NCBI GenBank assembly: GCA_016183935.1
Contig: JACPDR010000009.1
Location: forward strand, 1-64,000
Length of the DNA stretch: 64,000 nucleotides
Direction: 5' to 3'
Source: Caulobacterales bacterium
Lineage (GTDB): Bacteria; Pseudomonadota; Alphaproteobacteria; Caulobacterales; Caulobacteraceae
Shown: piece by piece, positions 1 to 9,748 of the stretch
Layout: every line of letters begins with the position of its first letter
How positions within the stretch are numbered: position 1 is the first letter of the stretch
Translations under genes and position numbers: made by a program
The notes under the pieces: generated by a model
Database searches by the model: none
What the model was told of the DNA's origin: nothing
The model's input: the letters and a program-made list of their open reading frames with translations, nothing else

Positions 1-1401
<1,401 letters not shown>

Positions 1402-1653
1402 TCTTCACCTTCGGAGCGGGGGATAAACCCTCGGCCGGAGGCGCAGGCCCCATAAGGCGAAGCATGAGGCGGTCCGACCGATGTCGACCGTCTCCCGCTC
1501 CGGTTACCTCATGGCGCTGCTTCCCCCGAACCAACTGAAAAAAACCACAAACGGTGACGTTGGTTCCCGCCAGTCGAGGAAATCTCTCCCGTTGCCATTT
1601 GGCGAGCGGGCGCTAGGGTCCGGCGCCATGTCGTTCTGGCCAACCCGAGCCTC

Positions 1654-2052
1654 GTGCGCGTGACCACGCCCCCGTCGGTTCCTCTGAACTCCGAATTGTC
1701 GGCCTTCATCGAGAGCGCCGTGCCTTCGGTGTGGGCGCTCGAGACCCTGCTTCTGCTCCTGCGTGACCGCGAGCAGAGCTGGGGCGTCGACCGGCTTGTC
1801 GCCGAGTTGCGGGCGAACGTCACCCTCGTGAACGACTGCCTCGTCGGCCTGCAGCGCGGCGGACTGGTCATCGGCGAGGATGGGACCTTCCGCTACGCTC
1901 CCGCCTCGCCGACGCTGGCGGCCCTGTGCGACGATCTCGAAACCGCGTATCGAGAACGGCCCGTTGCGGTCGTCAACACAATCGCAAGACGCCGCCCCGA
2001 CCCATTGAAAGGGTTCGCGGATTCGTTCCGCTTTGGAGGATGGAAGTCGTGA
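1654..2052 (+). CDS. Small winged-helix-like regulatory protein
   Basis: A 132-residue protein of unknown family starting at GTG 1654 (a second in-frame GTG lies at 1660). Residues about 25-75 (WGVDRLVAEL, LVNDCLVGLQRGGLV, then a short GTFRY wing) look like a winged-helix DNA-binding fold that senses or regulates its neighbours; this is inference from pattern only. Its stop overlaps the start of the next gene (TGATG at 2050), so it is translationally coupled to two small membrane proteins. The 252-bp gap upstream is shared with the divergent HAMP-array gene and shows no clear motif. Confidence 0.6.
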   Translation: MRVTTPPSVPLNSELSAFIESAVPSVWALETLLLLLRDREQSWGVDRLVAELRANVTLVNDCLVGLQRGGLVIGEDGTFRYAPASPTLAALCDDLETAYRERPVAVVNTIARRRPDPLKGFADSFRFGGWKS

Positions 2053-2321
2053 TGGGCTGGGGACCAGGGGCCGTCTACGGGCTGTGTCTGCTGACGAGCG
2101 GATTGTGCGCGGCCCTGCTCTTCCGGTCTTACCGCCGGTCGCGACAGCCGCTGCTCCTGTGGAGCGCCGCCTGTTTCTCGCTGTTGGCGATCAACAACCT
2201 GCTGGTCGTGTTCGACATGGTGGTGTTCCCCGCCACCGATTTTTCAGCCGCCCGGCAGCTGACGGCCCTCGCCGCCGTGGGCGTGCTCATCTACGGATTC
2301 ATCTGGGAGGTGGACCGTTGA
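2052..2321 (+). CDS. DUF5985-like small membrane protein
   Basis: An 89-residue integral membrane protein with three predicted helices (about residues 5-22, 32-52 and 65-82) and a basic RSYRRSRQ loop. The pattern resembles DUF5985-type proteins, whose function is unknown and which are often found in adjacent pairs, as here. I chose ATG 2052 because it overlaps the upstream stop and follows a GGAGG at 2035; GTG 2049 or ATG 2040 are alternatives. Its own stop overlaps the TTG start of the next gene. Confidence 0.6.
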   Translation: MGWGPGAVYGLCLLTSGLCAALLFRSYRRSRQPLLLWSAACFSLLAINNLLVVFDMVVFPATDFSAARQLTALAAVGVLIYGFIWEVDR

Positions 2322-2578
2322 CCCTGAGTCTCGTCACCGGCGGCGCAATCATCATGGGCTACACCGTGGCGGCGGTTTTCTTCGCCAAATTCTGGCGTCG
2401 CACCGGCGACCTCCTGTTTCTGGCGTTCGCGGCCGCCTTCCTGTTGATGGCCACGACGCCGCTCCTGACCACCTTGCTGGATGTTCCGCGCGAGGAGCAG
2501 AGCCCGTTCTATCTGCTGCGCCTTCTGGCGTTCCTGATCATCATCGTCGCCATCGTCTGGAAGAGCCGGCGCCGGTAG
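2318..2578 (+). CDS. DUF5985-like small membrane protein, second copy
   Basis: An 86-residue protein with three hydrophobic helices and a polar RRRR-type C-terminus, similar in size and layout to the preceding protein. Start TTG 2318 overlaps the upstream stop (TTGA), which fixes the reading frame and suggests coupled translation of the two partners, possibly as a hetero-oligomer. An internal ATG at 2354 would remove most of helix 1, so it is unlikely. Function unknown. Confidence 0.55.
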   Translation: MTLSLVTGGAIIMGYTVAAVFFAKFWRRTGDLLFLAFAAAFLLMATTPLLTTLLDVPREEQSPFYLLRLLAFLIIIVAIVWKSRRR

Positions 2579-2647
2579 ACTGACCCAAAGGGCGGGCGCG
2601 GCCCCCAACCATTGCCAATTCGTCATGTCTCCAGCGATTGACGAGGC

Positions 2648-2677
2648 TACATTTGTAGTTACGCTGCATTTGTAGTT
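2648..2677 (+). promoter_or_regulatory. Candidate BlaI-family operator
   Basis: A perfect dyad TACA-TT-TGTA lies at 2648-2657. The 11-mer CATTTGTAGTT occurs at 2650-2660 and again at 2667-2677, just before the GGAGG (2681) and ATG (2691) of the BlaI-type gene. BlaI/MecI/CopY repressors are known to bind TACA/TGTA dyads, so autoregulation of this operon is the obvious reading. Confidence 0.7.
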
Positions 2678-2690
2678 TTAGGAGGCGCTG

Positions 2691-3065
2691 ATGCTCGGCA
2701 CCCTGGCCCCGCGCGAACGACAGATCGTGGACATCCTGTATCAACGGGGCGATGCGACCGTGGCCGAGGTCCGGGAGGCGCTGCCAGATCGGCTGACGGC
2801 GTCCGCGGTGCGGGCCATGCTGACCCGGCTGGAGGCCAAGGGCATGGTCGAACGGGGCGGTTCGGAGCGCGGTTTCGTCTACGCGCCGCGCGTACCGCAG
2901 TCCGAGGCCACCCGCTCGGCCCTCAGCCAGGTGGTCAAGGTCTTCTTCAACGGCTCCGCGGTCGGCGCGGCCAGCGCCCTTCTGGACATGAGCGGCCCGC
3001 TGAAGGACCGGGATCTGGACGAGCTGGAACGGCTGATCGCCGAAGCCCGCAGGGGAGGCCGGTGA
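2691..3065 (+). CDS. BlaI/MecI/CopY-family transcriptional repressor
   Basis: A 124-residue winged-helix repressor. Residues 5-70 carry the family pattern LAPRERQIVDILY, VAEVREAL, TASAVRAMLTRLEAKGMV, followed by a wing; residues 75-120 form the dimerisation helices. In the family, BlaI is cleaved or released when the partner M56 protease senses a signal. The M56 gene follows with a 1-nt TGATG overlap, so this is a sensor-repressor pair. The operator at 2648-2677 lies directly upstream. No beta-lactamase gene is in the window, so the regulated target is probably the downstream repeat protein and receptor rather than a resistance gene. Confidence 0.9.
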   Translation: MLGTLAPRERQIVDILYQRGDATVAEVREALPDRLTASAVRAMLTRLEAKGMVERGGSERGFVYAPRVPQSEATRSALSQVVKVFFNGSAVGAASALLDMSGPLKDRDLDELERLIAEARRGGR

Positions 3066-4726
3066 TGTCCGTCGATGTGTTGGTGGAGGTCGCCGTCAAG
3101 TCCGGTCTGGTCGCCGCGACCGCGCTGTTCGCCGTGACGCAGTTGAAGGGCCTCCCCGCATCGCAGCGGGCGTGGATCGCCCACATCGGGCTTCTGCTGA
3201 CGCTGCTGATGCCGCTGTTGGTGCTGGCCGGCCCCGACCTGCAGTTGAGCGGACCGTGGAGCCGGACCCTCGCAGCCGCGCCGGCGGTGGAGGCGCTGGC
3301 TCTCGCCGGCCCCGCCAGCGAGGTTCCGTCGATCCCGCCCGTTTCCGCGGCGGCCCCGGCGGCGCCCGGCGCCGGCGTGTTCGTGCTCGGCGGCTGGGCC
3401 CTGGTGGCGGGCGCGCTCGCTCTCGCGCTGGCGACCGGTCTGTTCCGGCTGCTCAGGCTCCGGCGGGACGCGTCCGTTCTGACGGACCGTGACTGGCTTT
3501 GCGCCCTGGCGCAGGCCCAGCACAGGATGGGGATGAAGCAGGGCACCGCGCTGTTGCAGAGCGAGCGCCTGACCTCTCCGGTCAGCTGGGGGCTGCTGCG
3601 CCCCACCATCGTCCTGAGTTCGGCCGCCCTGAAGAGCCCGGACAAGGCGCGGGCCATCCTCGCGCACGAGCTGGCCCACGTCGTCCGCATGGACTGGGCC
3701 AACCTGCTGATCTCCCGTCTGGCCACCGCCGTCTTCTGGTTCAACCCGCTGGTGTGGATTCTGGCGTGGCAGGCCCACGAACTGCGCGAAGAGGCCGCCG
3801 ACGACGTGGTCCTGCGCAGCGACGTCGAGGGGCCCGACTACGCCTCCCTGCTGGTCCACTTCGCCCGCGGCGAAGGCCGCGTGGCCGGGCTGGCGGCGCA
3901 CGGCGTGGCGCCCGGAAAGGGCTCGCTGCGGCGTCGCCTGATGCGGGTGCTCGACCGGGACGCGCGCCGCGAACCGGCCCGACCGCTGTGGGTGGCCGGC
4001 TGCGTCACCGGGGCCCTGATCCTGGCCGCTCCGCTCGCCGCCTTCACACCGGTCGACCGCATCGTCGGCGCCCCGGCCGCGGCCCTGGCCGTATCGTCGG
4101 TCACGACCGGCCCTGGAGCGCCAGCTTTCATAGACGGGCCGCCTGCCGCCCGGGTCGGGGTCCCGTCTCAGGAGCCCGTGGCGTCCCCCGATCGGGTCGG
4201 GCCCGTCGCGATGGCCGTGGCGACCTCGCCCGTCGTCTCTCAGGCCTCGTCGGGCGGTCAGCTGTCGCCCGAGATGCTTGCGCAGATGCGCATTCATGGC
4301 GTCACGCCGCAGTGGATCGCCGCCATGGAGCGCGAACTGCCCGGCGTGCGCGCCCTTTCGGCCCAGCAGATGGTGGCGCTGGCCATCCATCAGGTGACGC
4401 CGGACTGGATTCGTTCGATGCGCGAGGTGGGGTACCGCGACCTGAACCATGACCAGATCGTCTCGCTCGCGGTGCACCGCGTGACGCCGGCTTACGTCCG
4501 CGAGCTGGAGGGCGCCGGCTACCGGAACCTGCCGGTCGACGACCTGGTCGAACTGCGCATCTTCGGCGTCGATGCGGACTACATCCGCCGGATGGAGGCG
4601 GAAGGTCTCCGGGTCGAACCGGAAGACGTGATCCGGGAACGCAGCGGCCGGCGCGCCCGACGACGACCGCCGCCCGAAATCCCGACGCCGCCCGCGCCGC
4701 CGGTCCCGCCCGCCCCTCTGTCCTGA
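3065..4726 (+). CDS. M56 (BlaR1-like) membrane metalloprotease with C-terminal repeats
   Basis: A 553-residue protein. Hydrophobic helices near residues 10-25, 35-55 and 110-135 precede the zinc motif HELAHVVRMDW (H201, E202, H205) and a further helix, as in BlaR1/MecR1 proteases. After a transmembrane segment at about 300-320 and a Pro/Ala linker, the extracytoplasmic tail has no penicillin-binding domain. Instead, residues about 408-525 hold four repeats of about 29 residues with the core IHGVTPxYIRxMxxxGY, then a Pro-rich end. The same repeats form the next gene product. By family analogy it would signal to the BlaI-type repressor by proteolysis. ATG 3065 overlaps the repressor stop; GTG 3062 is an alternative. 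Confidence 0.85.
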   Translation: MSVDVLVEVAVKSGLVAATALFAVTQLKGLPASQRAWIAHIGLLLTLLMPLLVLAGPDLQLSGPWSRTLAAAPAVEALALAGPASEVPSIPPVSAAAPAAPGAGVFVLGGWALVAGALALALATGLFRLLRLRRDASVLTDRDWLCALAQAQHRMGMKQGTALLQSERLTSPVSWGLLRPTIVLSSAALKSPDKARAILAHELAHVVRMDWANLLISRLATAVFWFNPLVWILAWQAHELREEAADDVVLRSDVEGPDYASLLVHFARGEGRVAGLAAHGVAPGKGSLRRRLMRVLDRDARREPARPLWVAGCVTGALILAAPLAAFTPVDRIVGAPAAALAVSSVTTGPGAPAFIDGPPAARVGVPSQEPVASPDRVGPVAMAVATSPVVSQASSGGQLSPEMLAQMRIHGVTPQWIAAMERELPGVRALSAQQMVALAIHQVTPDWIRSMREVGYRDLNHDQIVSLAVHRVTPAYVRELEGAGYRNLPVDDLVELRIFGVDADYIRRMEAEGLRVEPEDVIRERSGRRARRRPPPEIPTPPAPPVPPAPLS

Positions 4727-5815
4727 ACCGCGTTCAACCCCGTGCCCGCGCCGCTCGCCCTTCCCGAGGGCGGCTGACGTCGCACGCCCGCCCCGGAGCC
4801 CGTGATGATCAGAACCCTGTTGCTCTCGTTCGCCGCCGCCGGCCTGTCCGGCCAGGCCAGCCTTCCGCCGCCGCCGCCGATCCCGGTGATCGAGACGCCC
4901 GCCGCGTCCAACATCCAGTTCACGGTGACGCGCCGCACCAGCGACGCCCACGCCCAGCTGAGCCTCACCTATGGCGATGACCAGGAACATGGCCGGAGCC
5001 AGATTTCAGGTCCGGAGCCGTGGGCCGAGCTCGTCGGCCTGACGCCGGCCGATCTCGACCGAACTCCGCCGGGCGCGGTCGCCTTCCGCCTCGAACGGCC
5101 GGCCGGCGTCGTCGCCTGCTCCGGCGTGGCCGGCGGCGGGGCGGCGACCGGCGGCTGTGGCTTCGACGCCGACGAGGCCTTCGCGAACGCCCTCGCCAGC
5201 CGTGTCGGCGAGCGGCCTGACGAGCGGCAGCTGTTCCAGCTCGCCCTCTCCGATTTCAACATGGATGTCCTCGACGAACTCGACCGCCAGGACTATGCGC
5301 GGCCCGATCTCAACGAGGTTGTGGCCATGGGCATCCATGGGGTCGACGCCGACTATGTGCGCGGGATCGCCGGCTCAGGTTATCGCCTGGGTTCCGTCGA
5401 CGACCTCGTCGCCTTCCACATCCACGGCGTGACGCCGCAATATATCGCTGCGATCGCGGCGCTGGGCCCGAACTTCGTGCGGATGCCGCCGCGCGAGTTG
5501 ATGGCCCTGAGCATCCACGGGGTGACGCCGGAGTACGCCCGGGAGATGGCGGCGCTCGGCTACGCGGAGGAACAGCCGGACCGGCTGGTGGGAATGCGCA
5601 TCCATGGGGTGACGCCGGAACTGGTCCGCGAACTGGCCGCTGCGGGCTATGGTGATCTGCCCATCGATGAGCTGATGGCGTTCGCCATCCACGACGTGAC
5701 GCCGGACTACATCCAGGGCATGGCTGTCGCCGGCTACCAGAACCTGAGCGCCGAGCGGCTGATCTCGCTTCGCATCCACGGGGTCACGCCCGACTACGCC
5801 CGGGCCATGGAGGCC
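4286..5815 (+). repeat. 29-residue (87-bp) repeats shared by two adjacent genes
   Basis: Four copies lie at the 3' end of the M56 gene (about 4286-4640) and six in the following gene (about 5333-5815). Counting from the I of IHGVTP, consecutive units are 29 residues long, with two units of 31. Shared repeats in neighbouring genes point to duplication or domain exchange between them. Confidence 0.75.
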
Positions 5816-5869
5816 GAGGGCGTCGCGGAAGAAGGGACCCGCCCGCCCGCCCGACGCCGTCCGTCGTGA
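4805..5869 (+). CDS. Secreted protein with six IHGVTP-type 29-residue repeats
   Basis: A 354-residue protein with a short hydrophobic N-terminus (about residues 1-20, signal-like) and a Pro-rich stretch. Residues about 20-170 form a unique region with two Cys (ACSG and GGCGF). From residue 177 to the end are six repeats with the pattern (I/L)HGVTPxYxRxMAxxGYxxLxxDxLxxL, mostly 29 residues apart. These are the same repeats as in the tail of the upstream M56 protease, so the two proteins may interact in the periplasm or compete for one ligand. I do not recognise a named family. ATG 4805 is preceded by an in-frame GTG at 4802. Its stop overlaps a GTG in frame with the next gene. Confidence 0.7.
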   Translation: MIRTLLLSFAAAGLSGQASLPPPPPIPVIETPAASNIQFTVTRRTSDAHAQLSLTYGDDQEHGRSQISGPEPWAELVGLTPADLDRTPPGAVAFRLERPAGVVACSGVAGGGAATGGCGFDADEAFANALASRVGERPDERQLFQLALSDFNMDVLDELDRQDYARPDLNEVVAMGIHGVDADYVRGIAGSGYRLGSVDDLVAFHIHGVTPQYIAAIAALGPNFVRMPPRELMALSIHGVTPEYAREMAALGYAEEQPDRLVGMRIHGVTPELVRELAAAGYGDLPIDELMAFAIHDVTPDYIQGMAVAGYQNLSAERLISLRIHGVTPDYARAMEAEGVAEEGTRPPARRRPS

Positions 5870-5904
5870 TCCGCACAGCGCCAGCCGACCGCGAGGAAAC
5901 GCCC

Positions 5905-7995
5905 ATGCCCCAGTCGCCTTCGACCCGATCGCCGCCCGCGCGGCTGCGGTCCGCCAGCCCGATGGTCCTGTGCCTCGCCCTGCTCGCCGTCCCCCTGACG
6001 GCCCAGGCCCAGACCGCGCCCACGGCCGCGAGCGCGGACGACCGCGTCTATGAAGCGGCCGAGTTCGCGCGCTTCGCGCCGCAGACCGCGCTCGACATGT
6101 TGAACCAGGTTCCCGGCTTCACCATTCGCCAGGCGACGATCGAGCGGGGCCTCGGCCAGGCCACGGGCAACGTCCTGCTGAACGGGCAGCGGATCTCCAA
6201 CAAGTCCGACGACATCCTCGCCCAACTGAGGCGAATCCCGGCCGGGAACGTGGTGCGGATCGAGATCAGCGACGGCTCCACGCTCGGCATCCCGGGCCTG
6301 TCGGGCCAGGTCGCCAACGTCGTGTCGCGCTCGACCAGCCTGCGGGGACAATGGGCCTATCGACCCGAGTTCCGCGCCCGATTCACCGACCCCCTGCTGA
6401 CCCGGTTCGAAACCTCGGTCAGCGGCGAGCACGGGCCGGTGCAGTTCACCTTCGGACTCGAGAACCAGGCCAATCACAGCGGGGCGGGCGGCGACACCCT
6501 CATCTTCAACGGCGCGGGCGGCCTGATCGAGGAGCGGGTCGACGTCTGGACCGGCGAGACCAACCAGCCGAGGGCGAGCGCGCGGTTCGTGATCGACGGT
6601 CCGGCCGATGCGATCGGCAATCTCAACATGGCCGTCCGGGATTTTCGCTCGACCTATGTCGAGGACGGGGTGCGCCAGTCGGCGGGCCTCCCCGACCGGG
6701 ATCGCGACGTCCGCGAGCTGCAGGACGGCTGGGACTACGAGATCGGCGGCGACTACGAGTTCGGCTGGGGGCCGGGCAAGCTGAAGCTGATCGGGCTCGA
6801 CCGGTTCTCCGCCCTCGACTCCGACACGGCGGTGACCGTCGACTGGGCCGACGGACGCCCGCGCCAGGGCGACCGCATCACCCGCGCCAGCGAGGAGGGC
6901 GAGCGCATCCTGCGCGGCGAGTACGGCTGGAGGCAGGGCCCCGCCGACTGGCAGCTCTCCGCCGAGGCGGCGTTCAACTCGCTGGACAGCGTCACCCGCC
7001 GCTTCGCGCTGCAGCCGTCGGGTCGGGAACAGGAGGTCCCGTTCGCGAACGGCGCGGCCCGGGTCGAGGAGACCCGGTACGAAGTGATCGGGACCTACGG
7101 GCGGCCCCTCTCGGACACCCTGTCCTTCCAGCTCAGCGGCGGCGGCGAATATTCCGAACTGACCCAGGTCGGCGCCGGCGGGCTGTCGCGGTCGTTCTGG
7201 CGTCCCAAGGGGCAGGTGAGCGCCGCGTGGAGTCCGGAACCCGACACCAAGGTCAACGTGAAGCTTCAGCGACGCGTCGGCCAACTGAACTTCTTCGACT
7301 TCCTCGCCTCGGTGAACCTCAACACAGGCACGCAGTTCTCGGGCAATCCCAACCTGGTGCCGCCGCAGAGCTGGGAGCTGGAGGCCGAGGTCGTCAGGAC
7401 CCACGGCGCCTGGGGCAACAGTACGCTGCGGCTGTACGGCGCCCGCATCGAGGACATCGTCGACATCGTCCCGATCGGCGCGACCGGCGAGTCGATCGGC
7501 AACCTCGACGAGGCCGACCGCTACGGCGTCGAATTCCGGGCCACGACCAACCTCGACCCGCTGGGCTTCAGGGGCATGAAGCTCGACAGTCGCTTCATCC
7601 TGCAGCGCAGCCAGGTCGAGGACCCGTTGACCGGTCTGGATCGCGAGATCAGCGGCAGCCTGAAACGCCTCGCCAGCCTTAACCTGCGCCACGACGTGCC
7701 GGACACCGATTGGGCCTGGGGCGCGGGGCTGAGCCATCAGAAGAACGCCCAGACCTACCGGCTGACCGAGTTGTCGCGGCAGTTCGAGATGCCGATCTTC
7801 GGCAGCCTGTTCGTCGAGCACAAGGATGTCTACGGCCTGACCGTCCGCGCCAGCGCAGCCAATGTCTTCTCGGGCGAAAGCTATTTCTTGCGCACGGCCT
7901 ACGCCGGCCGCCGCACCGACCCGGTCGCCTTCGTCGAACGGCGGGACCGCACGATCGGCCCCATCTTCAGCCTCGAAGTCCGCGGCAAGTTCTGA
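5905..7995 (+). CDS. TonB-dependent outer-membrane receptor
   Basis: A 696-residue protein. A signal peptide (hydrophobic core VLCLALLAVPL, cleavage near residue 36) is followed by a plug-like domain at about residues 45-145 (LDMLNQVPGF, VLLNGQRIS, IEISDGST) and then a beta-barrel ending in Phe, as is usual for outer-membrane barrels. Such receptors import siderophores, sugars, metals or peptides using TonB energy; no substrate can be read from the sequence. No clear TonB box is visible. ATG 5905 has a GAGGAAA site upstream; an in-frame GTG at 5866 is less likely. It closes the BlaI/M56 operon, so the repressor may control this receptor. Confidence 0.85.
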   Translation: MPQSPSTRSPPARLRSASPMVLCLALLAVPLTAQAQTAPTAASADDRVYEAAEFARFAPQTALDMLNQVPGFTIRQATIERGLGQATGNVLLNGQRISNKSDDILAQLRRIPAGNVVRIEISDGSTLGIPGLSGQVANVVSRSTSLRGQWAYRPEFRARFTDPLLTRFETSVSGEHGPVQFTFGLENQANHSGAGGDTLIFNGAGGLIEERVDVWTGETNQPRASARFVIDGPADAIGNLNMAVRDFRSTYVEDGVRQSAGLPDRDRDVRELQDGWDYEIGGDYEFGWGPGKLKLIGLDRFSALDSDTAVTVDWADGRPRQGDRITRASEEGERILRGEYGWRQGPADWQLSAEAAFNSLDSVTRRFALQPSGREQEVPFANGAARVEETRYEVIGTYGRPLSDTLSFQLSGGGEYSELTQVGAGGLSRSFWRPKGQVSAAWSPEPDTKVNVKLQRRVGQLNFFDFLASVNLNTGTQFSGNPNLVPPQSWELEAEVVRTHGAWGNSTLRLYGARIEDIVDIVPIGATGESIGNLDEADRYGVEFRATTNLDPLGFRGMKLDSRFILQRSQVEDPLTGLDREISGSLKRLASLNLRHDVPDTDWAWGAGLSHQKNAQTYRLTELSRQFEMPIFGSLFVEHKDVYGLTVRASAANVFSGESYFLRTAYAGRRTDPVAFVERRDRTIGPIFSLEVRGKF

Positions 7996-8018
7996 CCCGG
8001 ATTCAGGCGACGACGCGA

Positions 8019-8288
8019 TCAGGCTGCGGCGCTGCGGGTCTGGTGGAGCGAGAGCACATAGGCGTGCAGGCGCCGCAGCGCCTTGCGGTCCCGCCCGTCG
8101 CCCCGTCCGTCGGGACCCTGCTCGAGCAGGACGTCGAAGACGTATTCCGCTTCGGCCGTCGTTCGCGGCGCATGGTCGAGGATGAACGCCTCGGCGGCTG
8201 CGAAGCGGTCCCAGACGCTCTCGAGGTCGGCGTTGTGGTGTTTGCGCCAGAAGGCGACGGCGGCGTCGAAGGTCCATTTCTGGGTCAT
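8019..8288 (-). CDS. Small hypothetical protein
   Basis: An 89-residue, mostly helical soluble protein (KWTFDAAVAFWRKHHNADLE, FILDHAPRTT, LRRLHAYVL). No known motif is recognised. Coding bias is like its neighbours. It is the last of a minus-strand row with the membrane protein at 8313-8765 and converges on the receptor gene at 7995. Function unknown. Confidence 0.5.
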   Translation of the reverse strand: MTQKWTFDAAVAFWRKHHNADLESVWDRFAAAEAFILDHAPRTTAEAEYVFDVLLEQGPDGRGDGRDRKALRRLHAYVLSLHQTRSAAA

Positions 8289-8312
8289 TGGATGGTCCCC
8301 GGATGGAAGCGG

Positions 8313-8765
8313 CTAAAGCCGCGGAAGGGTGAGTTGGAAGGATCGCCCTGGAACAGGCTGGGCGTAGGGCGCGGCCCGGGCTTCCCAGACACCGAACAGG
8401 CCGATCAGCATGAGCTCGGTCCAGACCACGATCCGGAACGAGACGCTGGCCCAGACCTGGACGTCAGGGTTGAGCAGGGCCACCAGATAGGTGGCGATCG
8501 ACAGCAACTGCACGCCCGCCGCCGCTGTAAGCCACCACCGTTCGGCGACCAGGCTTAGCCAGGACAGCGTGCCGAACAGTCCGAGCGCCAGGAGGCCGAC
8601 TCCCCAGCGGAGCCCGCCGATCTGCAGATGGTCCACCAGCGGGGTGACCGTCATCGCGACGAAGAAGGCGACGCCGGCGATCCGCTCCGCGGCCCGACCC
8701 AGCCAGAGCTGCAGCCCGATGCTGAGCACGCTCAAACCGAGGACCGACAGCTGGCTCGCGCTCAT
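8313..8765 (-). CDS. Hypothetical integral membrane protein, four helices
   Basis: A 150-residue protein with four or five hydrophobic helices (about residues 5-20, 28-45, 55-70, 78-98 and 108-125) and a short soluble C-terminus. The family is not recognised. It sits between two small unknown genes on the minus strand, 24 bp upstream of the 8019-8288 gene, so the group is probably co-transcribed below the LuxR-type regulator. Confidence 0.55.
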   Translation of the reverse strand: MSASQLSVLGLSVLSIGLQLWLGRAAERIAGVAFFVAMTVTPLVDHLQIGGLRWGVGLLALGLFGTLSWLSLVAERWWLTAAAGVQLLSIATYLVALLNPDVQVWASVSFRIVVWTELMLIGLFGVWEARAAPYAQPVPGRSFQLTLPRL

Positions 8766-8784
8766 CCTATGTCCTCGGTTCGTG

Positions 8785-9120
8785 TCAGGCGGCGGCCGCG
8801 CCGGCCAAGCCGGTGATGGCGGGCTGGGTCTTCTGCTCGACCGGCCCCTCCATGCGCCAGCCCAGCCCCTGGGCGGCCGCGACGGCGGCGAGGCCCTCGT
8901 GACCTTCGACCACGGCGCCGCGGGCCTCGGCCAGCTGGGAGAGTCCGCGGACCATGTCCCGGAGGGCCGGCTGACCGACCTCGGCCGCGAACCCCGCCTC
9001 GCTCCGCGCCTCGATCATGGCCTGGATGAGGGCGCTGGCCTCGACCATCGCCCTGTCGACCGCGTGCTCGGTCGTCTGGAGCCGGCGGGCGATCCGCACG
9101 CCGACGTGTCTGTTGTTCAT
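8785..9120 (-). CDS. Small hypothetical helical protein
   Basis: A 111-residue Ala-rich protein, helical and soluble at the N-terminus (VGVRIARRLQTTEHAVDRAM, repeated Ala/Glu heptads at 20-80). It may be a small coiled-coil protein; I find no family match by eye. The start ATG 9120 follows an AGGAACGG site. It lies 25 bp after the LuxR-type regulator and 19 bp before the next minus-strand gene, so it is probably part of the same transcript. Confidence 0.5.
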   Translation of the reverse strand: MNNRHVGVRIARRLQTTEHAVDRAMVEASALIQAMIEARSEAGFAAEVGQPALRDMVRGLSQLAEARGAVVEGHEGLAAVAAAQGLGWRMEGPVEQKTQPAITGLAGAAAA

Positions 9121-9145
9121 GATATCCGTTCCTGGCGCTCGATGA

Positions 9146-9610
9146 TTAGTCTTGCGTCAGAATGGCGGTCGGCGGCGCGTGCGGCGCCAGAGCCCCGACG
9201 GCTCCGGACACCACGTTCACGATGCCGACCGTGATCAGGGCGGCGACAGCGGCGAAGACGAAAATGAGTCCCAGTCGGAGGCCACGCCGCGCCGGTGGGG
9301 GCGGCAGCAGCCAGGAGCCGACAGCGGTCCCGATCATCCTGTCCTTGTCGTCGACCAGATCGTCTGGCGCAGGCTGATCAGGCGCCGGAACGGGCGGGGT
9401 CGGAATAGCGTCCGATCCGTATAGCGGATGTGACGCTAGTCGACGCAGGGCGGCTTTCCGCGACGACGCCTGCAGCCGTCGCATCGCCTCCCGGACATGC
9501 AGGCTGACGGTGTGATGGGAGATGCCGAGATGGCGGGCGATGTCCTTGTCGGTCATCGTGGTGGAAAGCCGCAAGCACTGCAGCTGACGATCTGTAAGCC
9601 GGTCCGACAT
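9146..9610 (-). CDS. LuxR-type HTH regulator with C-terminal membrane anchor
   Basis: A 154-residue protein. Residues 3-60 are a GerE/LuxR helix-turn-helix (LTDRQLQCLRL, DKDIARHLGISHHTVSLHV, AMRRL). After a Pro/Asp-rich linker, a single hydrophobic helix (LIFVFAAVAALITVGIVNVV) near the C-terminus anchors it in the membrane. There is no receiver or autoinducer domain, so it is a membrane-bound one-component regulator or one controlled by partner proteins. I chose ATG 9610 because of the GGAGGGG site just upstream; a longer form to 9691 lacks one. Three unknown small genes follow on the same strand. Confidence 0.75.
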   Translation of the reverse strand: MSDRLTDRQLQCLRLSTTMTDKDIARHLGISHHTVSLHVREAMRRLQASSRKAALRRLASHPLYGSDAIPTPPVPAPDQPAPDDLVDDKDRMIGTAVGSWLLPPPPARRGLRLGLIFVFAAVAALITVGIVNVVSGAVGALAPHAPPTAILTQD

Positions 9611-9748
9611 CAACCCCTCCGGACCGCAGCGTATGTTGGTTAAGGTCCGGACGCCAGACGGGAATCCAACGCGAGCGCGGACATGGCGCACGAACGGCGT
9701 CGACCGGCCCGGGACCTGGGGTCGGCCCGGTCGCCGTCGAATACGCCG

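Noticed and set aside
2691..4726. BlaI/BlaR1-type pair as a beta-lactam resistance module
   Set aside because: The M56 tail has repeats instead of a penicillin-binding sensor, and no beta-lactamase or PBP2a gene is present.
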